Below, one piece after another: positions 51,930-60,723 of a stretch of 64,000 nt of DNA; positions within the stretch are counted from its first letter, which is position 1, and each line of letters opens with the position of its first letter. A model generated the notes under the pieces. It was not told the origin of the DNA and did not search any database. It saw nothing but the letters and a program-made list of their open reading frames with translations. Origin of the DNA: Comamonas sp009360615 (lineage in GTDB: Bacteria > Pseudomonadota > Gammaproteobacteria > Burkholderiales > Burkholderiaceae_C); the NCBI RefSeq assembly GCF_035784015.1, contig NZ_JALKOW010000002.1; one strand, given 5' to 3'. The position numbers and the translations under genes are program-made.

Positions 51930-52760
51930 ATGTTTACCGATTCCCACTGCCATCTGAATTTTCCCGAACTGAGCGCCAATATCGCGCAGATCCGCGAGGC
52001 CATGGCTGCGGCCAAGGTCACGCGCGCGCTGTGTATCAGCACGACGATGGAAGAGTTTCCCGAGGTGCACAAGCTGGCGCTGGACTACGACAATTTCTGG
52101 GCCACCGTGGGCGTGCACCCCGATACCGAGGACATGACCGAGCCCAGCGTGCAGGACCTGGTGGAGCGTGCAGCGCTGCCGCGTGTGGTGGCCATCGGCG
52201 AGACCGGGCTCGATTACTACGGGATGGAGGACCGCAAGGGCGGTCGCTCGATTGCCGATCTCGAATGGCAGCGCGAGCGCTTTCGCACGCATATCAGGGC
52301 CGCCCAGATCACGCAAAAGCCGCTGGTCATCCACACCCGCAGCAGCTCCGACGACACCCTGGGGATCTTGCGCGAGTGCGGCGAGGCCGATTCCAGCACC
52401 CAGGCCGGCGGTGTGTTTCACTGTTTCACCGAAACGGCCGAGGTCGCGCGTGCGGGGCTGGACATGGGCTACTACATCTCCCTGTCGGGCATCGTGACCT
52501 TCAAGAGTGCCCAGCATCTGCGCGATGTGGCGGCCTTCGTGCCACTGGAGCGGCTGCTGATCGAAACCGACAGTCCTTATCTTGCGCCCGTGCCCTACCG
52601 TGGCAAGACCAACAATCCTTCCTATGTGCCCTTTGTGGCCAGGCAGATTGCCGAGGTGCGCGGCATCTCCATCGAGGAGGTGGCCGCCGCCACCAGTGCC
52701 AACTTTGACCGTCTGTTCAAGGGCGTGACCTTGTCGGCGCCTTCCGGAGCGAGTGCATGA
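51930..52760 (+). CDS. tatD: TatD-family metal-dependent deoxyribonuclease
   Basis: 276-residue TIM-barrel metallo-hydrolase. Metal ligands: MFTDSHCHLNFPEL (His-x-His), AIGETGLDYYG (Glu), PLVIHTRSSSDDT (His), GVFHCFTE (His) and LLIETDSPYLAP (Asp). Members show 3'-5' DNase activity and help DNA repair or quality control. The ATG at 51930 begins the metal-binding strand; upstream in-frame codons run through the GC palindrome and are unlikely to be translated. Its stop overlaps the ankyrin gene start (ATGA, 52757-52760). Confidence 0.94.
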   Translation: MFTDSHCHLNFPELSANIAQIREAMAAAKVTRALCISTTMEEFPEVHKLALDYDNFWATVGVHPDTEDMTEPSVQDLVERAALPRVVAIGETGLDYYGMEDRKGGRSIADLEWQRERFRTHIRAAQITQKPLVIHTRSSSDDTLGILRECGEADSSTQAGGVFHCFTETAEVARAGLDMGYYISLSGIVTFKSAQHLRDVAAFVPLERLLIETDSPYLAPVPYRGKTNNPSYVPFVARQIAEVRGISIEEVAAATSANFDRLFKGVTLSAPSGASA

Positions 52761-53485
52761 GTCTTTTGGCTGCCCCATCGATTGCATCGTCATTGAACCG
52801 CCGCCAGAGCCTGCGCTGGGCGGGGGCCGTGGTCGCCGGGGTGTCGGGCTTGCCGGGGCTGGCGCTGGCCAATGACTACGAGGACTATTCGCGGGCGCTG
52901 ATCAGCGACAACGCCAGCGCCATGGTGAATCTGATCTTCCGAGGCTTCAACGCCAACACCCTGGATTCGCGCGGGCGCCCCGGACTGGTGGCGGCCCTGC
53001 ATCAGGACTCGCTCAAGGTCTTCGACGTGCTGCTCAAGGCACCCCGCATCGATGTCAATCTGGCTTCGCGCCAGAACGAGACGCCGCTGATGATGGCTTG
53101 CATCAAGGGCCACCTCGACATCGTGCGCGAACTCATCAAGCGCGGCGCGGACGTCAATCGCGAAGGCTGGGCGCCGCTGCACTATGCAGCCTCCGCCGAT
53201 ACGCCGCAGACGCTGGACATCATCAAGCTGCTGCTCGAGGAAAGCGCCTATATCGATGCCGCATCGCCGAACGGCAGCACGCCGCTGATGCTGGCCGCCC
53301 AGTACAGCAGCGAAGCCGTGGTCAGGCTGCTGCTGCAGGAGGGGGCGGACGTCACGCTGCGCAACCAGCGCAATATGACGGCAGCGGACTTCGCCAGGCT
53401 GGTGGACCGGCAGTACATGGTCGATCTGCTGGGCAAGGCGCTGCAGCATGAGCGCCGTACCCAGCCCCCTCGCGGGAGCTGGTAG
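52757..53485 (+). CDS. Secreted ankyrin-repeat protein
   Basis: 242 residues. The N-terminus SLNRRQSLRWAGAVVAGVSGLPGLALA is a twin-arginine-like signal peptide, then NDYEDYSRALISDNASAMVNLIFRGFNANT begins the ankyrin stack. About five repeats follow, for example NETPLMMACIKGHLDIVRELIKRGADVN, GWAPLHYAASADTPQTLDIIKLLLEE, GSTPLMLAAQYSSEAVVRLLLQEGADVT. A periplasmic protein-binding role is likely; partner unknown. It is translationally coupled to tatD and ends before a strong bidirectional terminator. Confidence 0.9.
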   Translation: MSLLAAPSIASSLNRRQSLRWAGAVVAGVSGLPGLALANDYEDYSRALISDNASAMVNLIFRGFNANTLDSRGRPGLVAALHQDSLKVFDVLLKAPRIDVNLASRQNETPLMMACIKGHLDIVRELIKRGADVNREGWAPLHYAASADTPQTLDIIKLLLEESAYIDAASPNGSTPLMLAAQYSSEAVVRLLLQEGADVTLRNQRNMTAADFARLVDRQYMVDLLGKALQHERRTQPPRGSW

Positions 53486-53535
53486 CGGACGGTTTCAGTA
53501 CCGGGCTAGCTCTTTTGATAGCTGCTAGCGCCCAA

Positions 53536-53580
53536 TGAAAAAGGACTTCAGGGTCATTTGACTCTGAAGTCCTTTATTTA
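53536..53580. terminator. Bidirectional intrinsic terminator
   Basis: AAAGGACTTCAG (53540-53551) pairs with CTGAAGTCCTTT (53564-53575), with further pairing GTCA/TGAC inside. It is flanked by AATGAAAA on the left and TTTATTTAT on the right, giving T-rich tails in both directions. It separates the convergent ankyrin (+) and msbA (-) genes. Confidence 0.85.
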
Positions 53581-53596
53581 TATGCGGTAGCAGCTC

Positions 53597-55444
53597 TTAA
53601 ATTTGAGGCTCGCCAGGGGTCGAACTGCGCACCTGGTTGTGCAGGCGGGCGTAGAGGCCGCCCAGCTCCATCAGTTGCTCGTGCGAGCCTTGCTCGGCAA
53701 TCTGGCCGCGCTCCATGACGACCACGCGGTCCGCATGCTCGATGGTGGACAGGCGGTGGGCGATCACCAGCGTGGTGCGGCCTTGCATCAGCCGGTTCAG
53801 CGCCTGCTGGACCAGTCGCTCGGACTCGTTGTCCAGTGCCGAAGTGGCTTCGTCCAGGATCAGGATGGGAGCATCCTTGTAGAGCGCGCGCGCAATCGCC
53901 AGGCGCTGGCGCTGGCCGCCCGAGAACTGGCTGGCATTGTGGCCCACCAGGGTGTGCAGGCCCTGGGGCAGATTGCGCACGAAGTCGCCCAGATTGGCGG
54001 CCTCCAGCGCCGACCAGACGCGGGTCTCGTCAATATCCTGGCCCAGGGCCACATTGGCCGCGACGCTGTCGTTGAGCATGACCACGTCCTGGCTGACCAT
54101 GGCGAACTGCTGGCGCAGCGTGTTCAGATCCCAGTCGGCCACGGGAACCCCCTCCAGCAGGATCTGGCCGCTGGTGGGCGAGAAAAAGCGGGGCAGCAGA
54201 TTGACCAGCGTGGTCTTGCCGGCACCGGACGGGCCGACCAGGGCCACGACTTCGCCGGCCCTGACGTTCAGGCTCAGGTGCGAGAGGGCTGGAGCCTTGT
54301 CCGGGCCGAACTGCACGCTGACATCGTTCAGCTGCAGGGCGCCGCTGACCTTGGCGCAGGGCTTGAAACTGCCGCCTTGCTCGTCGGTGGAGCCTTCGAG
54401 CAGGGTCAGCCCGCGCTCCAGGGCTGCCACGCCGCGGGTGATGGGGTTGGCCACATCGGCCATGCGGCGAATGGGAGCAATCAGCATCAGCATGGCCGAG
54501 ATGAAGGCGGCAAAGCCGCCCACGGTCACATCCTGCACACTGGCCGAGCCGATGGCGGCACCGCCTTCGCGGCTTTGCCACAGGGCGATGCAGAGAATCA
54601 CCGACAGCGCAATCGCCGCCAGCACCTGGGTCAGCGGCGTCATGGCGGCCGACGCGATGGTGGCCTTGGTGTTCAGGCCGCGCAGCTGACGGCTCAATTC
54701 GCCAAAGCGCGACTGCTGCGAAGCCTGGGCACCATGCAGGCGCACCATGCGGTGCGCCAGCACGTTTTCCTCCACGACATAGGCCAGCTCGTCGGTGGCT
54801 GTCTGGCTGGACTTGGTGATGCGGTACAGGCGGCGCGACAGCGTCTTCATGACCCAGGCCACGCCCGGCACCATGAAAGCGACGATCAGCGTGAGCTGCC
54901 AGTTCAGATAGATCAGGTAGCCCAGCAGTGCGATGAGCGTGAAGCCGTCGCGGGAGATGCTCATCATGGCCTGCACCAGCTGCTGGGCGCCGGTCTGCAC
55001 CTCGTAGACGATGGTGTTGGACAGCGCCGATGCCGATTGCCGGGAAAACAGGCTCATGTCGGCGGCCAGCAGGCGCTCGAAGAGTTTCTGGCGCAGACCC
55101 AGCATGCCGTCATTGGTGATGCGTGCCAGCGCATACTGTCCGGTGAACTGCGCCAGGCCGCGAATGACGAACAGGCCGATCAGAAACACCGGGACTGTCC
55201 ACAGCGGCAGCGAGCCTGCTGTAAAGCCGCTGTCGAGCAGGGGCTTGAGCAGCGCCGGCATGGCCGGCTCGGTTGCCGCTCCCACCAGCGTGGCCAGAAT
55301 GGCCAGCCCCCAGGCCCAGCGCTGGCCCGAGAAATAAGGCGTCAGGCGCTTGAGGCGCTGCATCAGCGGCAGCTCTGAAGAATGGATGAGGGCAGCTGGC
55401 GCGGGAGCGGCCTCGCTCGGCGATGGGGACGGTGTGGCTTGCAT
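53597..55444 (-). CDS. msbA: Lipid A export ABC transporter, ATP-binding/permease
   Basis: 615-residue homodimeric half-transporter that flips lipid A-core across the inner membrane. The membrane domain (about 35-350) has six helices starting WGLAILATLVGAATEPAMPALLKPLLDSGF. The ATPase has Walker A GPSGAGKTT at about 401-409, signature FSGGQRQRLAIARALY at about 506, Walker B ILILDEATSALD at about 527 and the switch His in VIAHRLST. The N-terminal QATPSPSPSEAAPAPAALI segment is a disordered extension. Single gene, with a terminator shared with the ankyrin gene. Confidence 0.94.
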   Translation of the reverse strand: MQATPSPSPSEAAPAPAALIHSSELPLMQRLKRLTPYFSGQRWAWGLAILATLVGAATEPAMPALLKPLLDSGFTAGSLPLWTVPVFLIGLFVIRGLAQFTGQYALARITNDGMLGLRQKLFERLLAADMSLFSRQSASALSNTIVYEVQTGAQQLVQAMMSISRDGFTLIALLGYLIYLNWQLTLIVAFMVPGVAWVMKTLSRRLYRITKSSQTATDELAYVVEENVLAHRMVRLHGAQASQQSRFGELSRQLRGLNTKATIASAAMTPLTQVLAAIALSVILCIALWQSREGGAAIGSASVQDVTVGGFAAFISAMLMLIAPIRRMADVANPITRGVAALERGLTLLEGSTDEQGGSFKPCAKVSGALQLNDVSVQFGPDKAPALSHLSLNVRAGEVVALVGPSGAGKTTLVNLLPRFFSPTSGQILLEGVPVADWDLNTLRQQFAMVSQDVVMLNDSVAANVALGQDIDETRVWSALEAANLGDFVRNLPQGLHTLVGHNASQFSGGQRQRLAIARALYKDAPILILDEATSALDNESERLVQQALNRLMQGRTTLVIAHRLSTIEHADRVVVMERGQIAEQGSHEQLMELGGLYARLHNQVRSSTPGEPQI

Positions 55445-55744
55445 AAGCGCGTGATTTTAGGGCTTGTGCTTTTGGAGTCCGCCCGGATCTCAATAGATGA
55501 AATTCGGGATGAAGTTGTAACCAACTATGCCTGTTTGAATATAAAGCGCAAGCCTGCGGCAGAATCGGCCTCGGGATTGCCGCCGCGCCCGTGCGGACTC
55601 TGGCATGCTCCCGATCTGAAACTTTTGTGCCACTTGCGTTTGATCACCCTACTGAGCACGTTCTTACATCAGGAATCCGTCAGTGTGTGTAACATTCGCG
55701 CTTGTGTTTGTACCGGGCAATTCCGGAAATTTTGATGGCTGCCA
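55445..55744. other. Divergent msbA-tolB intergenic region
   Basis: 300 bases between divergent msbA and tolB, moderately AT-rich. It must hold both promoters, but I could not choose a convincing -35/-10 pair. A seven-codon frame MAANDY overlaps the tolB start and is probably chance. Confidence 0.45.
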
Positions 55745-57064
55745 ATGACTATTGACCGACTTCCATCCCTGACAACCTGGGCGGCTGGGCCGCGCGCTTC
55801 CCGTAGAGCCATGCTGGCAACGCTAGCCGCCACGCCGGCACTTCCGGCGCTGGCCCAGTTCAGGGTCGAGGTAACAGGCGTGGGCCTGACACAGCTGCCG
55901 ATCGCCATTGCCCCGTTCAAGGGGGAAGGTTCGGCCCCTCAGAAGATTTCCGCCATCATCCAGGCCGACCTGGAGCGCAGCGGCCAGTTTCGCGGCGTGG
56001 ACGCTTCTGGCGTCGCGCTGGACGAGACGTCGCGCCCCGATGTGGCGCAGTGGCGCCAGAAGGGCGCCGATTCGCTGGCAACCGGCAGCATCACGCGTCT
56101 GGCCGATGGCCGCTGGGACGTGCGCTTTCGCCTCTGGGATGTCGTCAAGGGTCAGGATCTGGGCGGCCAGGGCTTCGCCGTGACCACCGGCGATCTGCGT
56201 CTGGTGGCGCACCGCATTGCCGACTACATCTATGAAAAGCTCACGGGCGAGAAGGGGATCTTCTCCACCCGCATTGCCTACGTCACCAAGGCCGGTTCCC
56301 AGTACCGTCTGTGGATTGCCGATGCCGACGGCGAGAATGCCCAATCGGCGCTGTCGAGCCCCGAACCCATCATTTCCCCGGCCTGGGCGCCCAACGGCAC
56401 GCAACTGGCCTATGTGTCCTTCGAGTCACGCAAGCCCGTGGTCTATGTGCACGACGTGGCCAGCGGCCATCGCCGACTGCTGGCCAATTTCCGAGGCTCC
56501 AACAGTGCTCCGGCCTGGTCGCCCGACGGCAGCCGTCTGGCCGTGACGCTGAGCCGCGATGGCGGCTCGCAGCTGTATCTGCTCAGCGCCCAGGGCGGCG
56601 AGCCGCGCCGTCTCATGCAGAGCAGCGGCATCGATACCGAGCCCTGCTTCTCCAGCGACGGCCGCACCATCTACTTCGTCAGTGACCGGGGCGGCGCCCC
56701 CCAGATTTACAAGGTCTCGTCATCCGGCGGCAGTGCCGAGCGCGTGACCTTCAACGGCAGCTACAACATTTCCCCCGCCATCAGCCCTGACGGCAAATGG
56801 CTGGCCTATGTCTCTCGCGTGGGCGGCGGCTTCAAGCTCCAGGTCATGGATCTGGCAACAGGCACCGTGAACTCCGTCACGGACACCATGGCGGACGAGA
56901 GCCCCAGTTTTGCGCCCAACAGCCGTCTGATCGTATACGCCACCATCCAGGGAGGGCGCGAAGCGCTCATGACCACGACGCTGGACGGCAAGATCAAGGC
57001 GCGCCTGGCCGGCCAAGGCGGCGACATACGCGAGCCCGACTGGGGGCCGTTCCAGAAGCACTGA
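55745..57064 (+). CDS. tolB: Tol-Pal system beta-propeller protein TolB
   Basis: 439-residue periplasmic protein of the Tol-Pal envelope machine. A signal with paired Arg (SRRAMLATLAATPALPALAQ) precedes the N-terminal domain QFRVEVTGVGLTQLPIAIAPF. Then come five PD40 propeller blades: SPAWAPNGTQLAYVSFES, APAWSPDGSRLAVTLSRDGG, EPCFSSDGRTIYFVSDRGG, SPAISPDGKWLAYVSRVGGG, SPSFAPNSRLIVYATIQGG. TolB binds Pal and the TolA system to keep the outer membrane invaginated at division. pal follows 68 bp downstream; tolQRA are not in the window. Confidence 0.95.
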   Translation: MTIDRLPSLTTWAAGPRASRRAMLATLAATPALPALAQFRVEVTGVGLTQLPIAIAPFKGEGSAPQKISAIIQADLERSGQFRGVDASGVALDETSRPDVAQWRQKGADSLATGSITRLADGRWDVRFRLWDVVKGQDLGGQGFAVTTGDLRLVAHRIADYIYEKLTGEKGIFSTRIAYVTKAGSQYRLWIADADGENAQSALSSPEPIISPAWAPNGTQLAYVSFESRKPVVYVHDVASGHRRLLANFRGSNSAPAWSPDGSRLAVTLSRDGGSQLYLLSAQGGEPRRLMQSSGIDTEPCFSSDGRTIYFVSDRGGAPQIYKVSSSGGSAERVTFNGSYNISPAISPDGKWLAYVSRVGGGFKLQVMDLATGTVNSVTDTMADESPSFAPNSRLIVYATIQGGREALMTTTLDGKIKARLAGQGGDIREPDWGPFQKH

Positions 57065-57132
57065 TCTGAAGTTCGTATTCCCTTTTCTTTTTCTAGTGAT
57101 GAAGTCCGTTGTGGACTGTTCGGAGAAATCTC

Positions 57133-57660
57133 ATGTTGACTATCAAACGTCTTTCTTTGGCTTTGGCTGTGACCGCTCTGGTCGCTGGTTGCAGCTCGGG
57201 CGTCAAGCTCGACGACAAGCCTGTTGACGGCTCGCTGTCGAGCCAGGGCGCCGGCGCAAGCGGCCAGGGCCAGAGTGGGGTATCCGGCGTAGACCTGACC
57301 GGTTCGGCCGCGTCCAAGGCCGGCCCTCAGGGCGTCAGCCGCATCGTGTATTTCGACTTTGACAGCTACTCTGTCAAGGCCGATGCGCAGCCGCAGATCG
57401 AAGCCCATGCCAAGTTCATCAAGGCCAACCCTGCTGCCAAGGTGCAGCTGGAAGGCCATACCGACGAGCGCGGTGGTCGCGAGTACAACCTGGCCCTGGG
57501 TCAGAAGCGCGCCGAAGCCGTGCGTCGCTCTCTGGGTCTGCTGGGTGTCAACGATGCCCAGGTCGAAGCGGTGAGCTACGGCAAGGAAAAGCCCGCTGCC
57601 GAAGGCCATAGCGAAGACGCTTACGCCCAGAACCGTCGCGTCGAAATCAACTACCGTTAA
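57133..57660 (+). CDS. pal: Peptidoglycan-associated lipoprotein Pal
   Basis: 175 residues. Lipoprotein signal with lipobox LVAGC, then a Ser/Gly-rich linker and the OmpA-type peptidoglycan-binding domain: VYFDFDSYSVKADAQPQIEAHAKFI, KVQLEGHTDERGGREYNLALGQKRAEAVRRSL, NRRVEINYR. The Asp and Arg for diaminopimelate binding (HTDERG ... NLALGQKRA) are present. GGAGA six bases before the ATG at 57133. The stop overlaps the cpoB start (TAATG). Confidence 0.96.
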   Translation: MLTIKRLSLALAVTALVAGCSSGVKLDDKPVDGSLSSQGAGASGQGQSGVSGVDLTGSAASKAGPQGVSRIVYFDFDSYSVKADAQPQIEAHAKFIKANPAAKVQLEGHTDERGGREYNLALGQKRAEAVRRSLGLLGVNDAQVEAVSYGKEKPAAEGHSEDAYAQNRRVEINYR

Positions 57661-58421
57661 TGATGAAGCAGGCCTTGTTGACTCTCCGTCACGCAACGCT
57701 GCCTCGCCTGGTCGCGGCCGGTCTGCTGGCCGGCTATGCCATCAGCGCCCAGGCAGCCCTGTTTGGTGATGACGAGGCGCGCCGCGCCATCATCGAACTG
57801 CGCCAGCGCGTTGACAGCCTGCAGCAATCGCAGGAGCAAACCCGACGCAGCCTGCTGGACCTGCAGTCGCAGATCGAAGCGCTCAAATCCGACCAGGCCA
57901 AGCTGCGTGGCCAGAACGAGCAGCTGACACGTGATGCGGCCGAGCTGCAGCGCGGCCAGAAGGATCTGGCCAAGGGATTTGACGAGCGTCTGCGTCAGTT
58001 CGAACCTGTCAGTGTGACTGTGGATGGCGTGGAATTCACCGCCGACCGCAACGAGCAGCAGGACTTCGAGCAGGCTCTGGGCATGTTCCGCTCGGGCAAG
58101 TTCCCCGAAGCCGGTCAGGCCTTCGCCGCATTTCTGCGCCAGTGGCCCAAGAGCGGCTACACGCCGTCGGTGCGCTTCTGGCTGGGCAACTCGCAGTACG
58201 CCACACGCGACTACAAGAACGCCATCGCCAATTTCCGCTCGGTCATGACGAATGCACCCATGCATGCGCGTGCACCCGAGGCAGCCCTGTCCATTGCCAA
58301 CTGCCAGGTGGAACTCAAGGACACCAAGGCCGCGCGCAAGACCCTGGAAGAGCTGCTGCAGGCCTATCCGAACTCGGAAGCCGCAGGGATTGCCAAGACC
58401 AAGCTGGCGACGCTCAAGTAA
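57660..58421 (+). CDS. cpoB: Cell division coordinator CpoB (YbgF)
   Basis: 253-residue periplasmic protein. The signal ends ISAQA. An N-terminal trimeric coiled coil (RRAIIELRQRVDSLQQSQEQTRRSLLDLQSQIEALKSDQAKL) is followed by three C-terminal TPR repeats: FEQALGMFRSGKFPEAGQAFAAFLRQWP, PSVRFWLGNSQYATRDYKNAIANFRSVM, PEAALSIANCQVELKDTKAARKTLEELLQAYP. It links Tol-Pal action with peptidoglycan synthesis at the septum. Start and stop both overlap neighbours by one base (TAATG), giving tight coupling with pal and tcdA. Confidence 0.95.
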   Translation: MMKQALLTLRHATLPRLVAAGLLAGYAISAQAALFGDDEARRAIIELRQRVDSLQQSQEQTRRSLLDLQSQIEALKSDQAKLRGQNEQLTRDAAELQRGQKDLAKGFDERLRQFEPVSVTVDGVEFTADRNEQQDFEQALGMFRSGKFPEAGQAFAAFLRQWPKSGYTPSVRFWLGNSQYATRDYKNAIANFRSVMTNAPMHARAPEAALSIANCQVELKDTKAARKTLEELLQAYPNSEAAGIAKTKLATLK

Positions 58422-59245
58422 TGGCCGGAAACTTACAGCCTCACGCGGAAACAGCGCCCCCGTCCGGCGCTGTTTTTTCGATGGAAGAAGCAGATGTGCA
58501 GCGCCGCTTCGGCGGTTTGGAGCGCCTCTATGGCGTGCCGGGCGCGGCCCGGATTCGTGCGGCCCATGTGGTCGTGGTCGGCGTGGGTGGTGTCGGTTCT
58601 TGGACGGCCGAGGCTCTGGCGCGCAGCGGTGTCGGCCGCCTGACCCTGATCGACATGGATCACGTGGCCGAGTCCAACATCAATCGACAGATCCATGCGC
58701 TGACCAGCACGGTGGGGCAGGCCAAGATCGATGCCATGCGTGATCGCATCGCCGAGATCAATCCGGCTTGCGTGGTCGATTGCATCGATGAATTTGTCGA
58801 TCCGGACAACTGGCTGCAACTCTTGCCGGCAGATGCCGATGCGGTGATTGATGCATGCGATCAGATCAAGGCCAAAGCCGCAATGGCTGCGCATGCGCGC
58901 AGGACCCGGCAATGCTTCATCTCCGTCGGTGCTGCGGGCGGCAAGCGCATGGCCCACCTGGTGGATATTGCCGACCTCAGCGCGACAACGCATGATCCGC
59001 TGCTATCGCAGCTGCGGTACCGGCTGCGCAAACAGCATGGCGCACCCAAGGACGGCAAACGCATGGGCGTGACCTGCGTGTTCAGCCGCGAGGCGGTGGC
59101 TCCTCCCGATGCGTCTTGCGCCATCGAGGGCGGCGATGGCAGCCTCAACTGCCATGGCTATGGCTCCGTCGTGGCAGTGACGGCGACCTTTGGCCAGAGC
59201 GCAGCTGGCTGGGTGCTCGATCAATTGGCCCGGCAAGTCCCGTAG
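58421..59245 (+). CDS. tcdA: tRNA threonylcarbamoyladenosine dehydratase
   Basis: 274-residue E1/ThiF-like enzyme that cyclises t6A to ct6A at position 37 of ANN-decoding tRNAs, using ATP. Nucleotide motif VVVVGVGGVGSWTAEALARSGVGRLTLIDMDHVAESNINRQIHAL; the D..N..R pattern and the following K are intact. FISVGAAGGKRMAHLVDIADLSATTHDPLLSQLRYRLRK is typical of TcdA (CsdL). Overlaps cpoB by one base, so it is the last gene of the tol-pal operon. Its position next to tRNA-Lys(UUU), itself a t6A tRNA, is probably coincidence. Confidence 0.93.
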   Translation: MAGNLQPHAETAPPSGAVFSMEEADVQRRFGGLERLYGVPGAARIRAAHVVVVGVGGVGSWTAEALARSGVGRLTLIDMDHVAESNINRQIHALTSTVGQAKIDAMRDRIAEINPACVVDCIDEFVDPDNWLQLLPADADAVIDACDQIKAKAAMAAHARRTRQCFISVGAAGGKRMAHLVDIADLSATTHDPLLSQLRYRLRKQHGAPKDGKRMGVTCVFSREAVAPPDASCAIEGGDGSLNCHGYGSVVAVTATFGQSAAGWVLDQLARQVP

Positions 59246-59341
59246 GCCAACTAATTCACGATTTTGGCGGCAAGCCAACAAAAATAGATTACAATAACGT
59301 CATTCCACTGATTAGGCAACTACTGCTTTTGAGGTGTGGCA

Positions 59342-59417
59342 GGGTCTTTAGCTCAGTCGGTAGAGCAGCGGACTTTTAATCCGTTGGTCGCGAGTTCGAA
59401 TCTCGCAGGACCCACCA
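59342..59417 (+). tRNA. tRNA-Lys (anticodon UUU)
   Basis: A complete 76-base cloverleaf. Acceptor GGGTCTT pairs with AGGACCC, D arm GCTC/GAGC, anticodon stem GCGGA/TCCGT with loop CTTTTAA (anticodon TTT), T arm GCGAG-TTCGAAT-CTCGC, and encoded CCA. A possible -10 box TACAAT lies at 59290-59295. It follows tcdA by 96 bp and has its own terminator. Confidence 0.98.
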
Positions 59418-59425
59418 GAATACGC

Positions 59426-59470
59426 AAGCCGCTACAGCTATTAAGGTTGTAGCGGCTTTTCTGTTTTGCG
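59426..59470 (+). terminator. Intrinsic terminator of tRNA-Lys
   Basis: AAGCCGCTACA (59426-59436) pairs with TGTAGCGGCTT (59448-59458), followed by TTCTGTTTT. A perfect stem with a T-rich tail nine bases after the tRNA CCA. A diverged copy follows the tRNA-like remnant at 63699-63733. Confidence 0.88.
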
Positions 59471-59851
59471 CACCCGGATGTCGGTCTTGACATGCGGTAC
59501 GGGCTAACTGTCGTGCTTTTTTGGGGCCGAGCGATACAGCCGGCGTGCAGATCACGGGCATGAATCTGCGAATGATCAGGCTTCCCTGAGTACCGCAATC
59601 ATTGGGCTTGGCCGGCTGGTTCGGGCGTTTGCCTCGCTGCATGATCCCCTCAATGTTGACCGCACGCAGCGGGTTTCGGTGCGCAGACCAGGCGAGCATT
59701 GGCAGGAGACTGCAGCGGAATCCGCATCGATAAAGCCGCGTGCCGCCTTCTCCTGTCTCGCGGCTGGAGCTGCCGATGTGTGTCGGAATCGTCGCAGGTG
59801 CAGCCGTTTCGGCTTCGGGGAACGGAGCAGCAGTGCGGGCCAGATCTGTCG
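59471..59851. other. Intergenic, no supported gene
   Basis: About 380 bases after the tRNA terminator. Antisense frames through the tRNA give the well-known false peptide ARFELATNGL, so they are not genes. No repeat or RNA was recognised. Confidence 0.45.
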
Positions 59852-60037
59852 TTACGGCGTTTTGCTTCTTCCGCGGTAGTTCAGGTCGGTGGCCGAGTAG
59901 TTCTCGCGCTTGCGCCAGTCCATCTGAATCGGGCCGGCATGGTTTGCAGGGTAGGTGATGCGCTCTTTTTCACGATTGAGCTCCCATTGCTTCGCATCCA
60001 CGATGTGATGGACTGTGGATTCTTTGGATTTGCTCAT
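59852..60037 (-). CDS. Hypothetical small protein, 61 residues
   Basis: A charged soluble peptide, MSKSKESTVHHIVDAKQWELNREKERITYPANHAGPIQMDWRKRENYSATDLNYRGR, with balanced composition and no GC-artefact look (Asn, Tyr, Ile and Lys are frequent). This suggests true coding. The ATG at 60037 has only a weak ribosome site; a TTG at 60055 is an alternative. I do not recognise the family. It sits in the gene-poor stretch between tRNA-Lys and rimO. Confidence 0.5.
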   Translation of the reverse strand: MSKSKESTVHHIVDAKQWELNREKERITYPANHAGPIQMDWRKRENYSATDLNYRGRSKTP

Positions 60038-60564
60038 GGGGCAGGTAGCCTTCAATCAAGTTTGTGAACCAGAAGCTGACGGTACAGGTGCCAGGATGGC
60101 GCGTCCAGTGAATTCGGTGCTGACCGGATGGATTGCCTGCATTGCGTTGGAATCACGACGACGAGAAGTCTCTCTAGGGTAGATGTGGATAGTTGCAGCG
60201 GGAGACATGTGTTTGCCTGGGCGCCTCGCGAGGGCATTCAGACAATGACGCCGGCGTTTGCCTGCGCAACCTGCCAGCCTTGGATGGGGGAGTAGGGGTT
60301 GACCGAGGCTTTCATCTCCAGCAACAAGCAGGCCGAGGTGTTTGCGGATGCGTTGTGCTGCTCTGCCGGTGGTTGCCGCGGTCATGGCCGCTGGGTGCCG
60401 GCCTTCGAGGTCTGGTGCCCTTGGGTGGCATTGATGTCAAGCACCTCTGGGGCACAGGCTACGAGCTTGCGCAGCAGGGGGCCGTGTTGCCCAAGGACCA
60501 GGCCAGGTCCTTGCGCTCGCAGTCTCGACGAAGACAAGACGGTGGGCGATCACTGCAGCACGGC
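60038..60564. other. Intergenic, no supported gene
   Basis: About 530 bases. Several overlapping frames exist, but their translations are Cys/Arg/Gly-rich in the way of non-coding GC DNA. Nothing else was recognised. Confidence 0.4.
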
Positions 60565-60723
60565 TCAGTGCTGCAGGCTGGGATTCAGCGAGCGGCAGTC
60601 AGTCCTGACGCTGATCGTGGTGGCACCGGGAAAGCGCTTCATTGCATCTTCAAGGGCGGCACATGTGCTGGGGAAGAGGGCTGTGTAGCAGGCTCCTGCC
60701 ACTTTGATGATGCACCGTCTCAT
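60565..60723 (-). CDS. Hypothetical small protein, 52 residues
   Basis: A small gene with a strong ribosome site: TGAGGAG then six bases to the ATG at 60723; stop at 60565-60567. The product begins MRRCIIKVAGACYTALFPSTC, continues AALEDAMKRFPGATTISVRTDCR and ends SLNPSLQH. Four Cys and mixed hydrophobic strands suggest a small beta-alpha-beta fold. No signal peptide is evident. The family is unknown to me. The dyad TTGATA (60754-60759) / TATCAA (60772-60777) lies upstream and may mark its control region, facing the GAF-EAL gene. Confidence 0.55.
   Translation of the reverse strand: MRRCIIKVAGACYTALFPSTCAALEDAMKRFPGATTISVRTDCRSLNPSLQH

Noticed and set aside
59353..59598. Minus-strand frame through tRNA-Lys ending GPARFELATNGLKVRCSTD
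   Set aside because: This is the well-known false protein made by translating a tRNA antisense; the tRNA gene itself is unambiguous.
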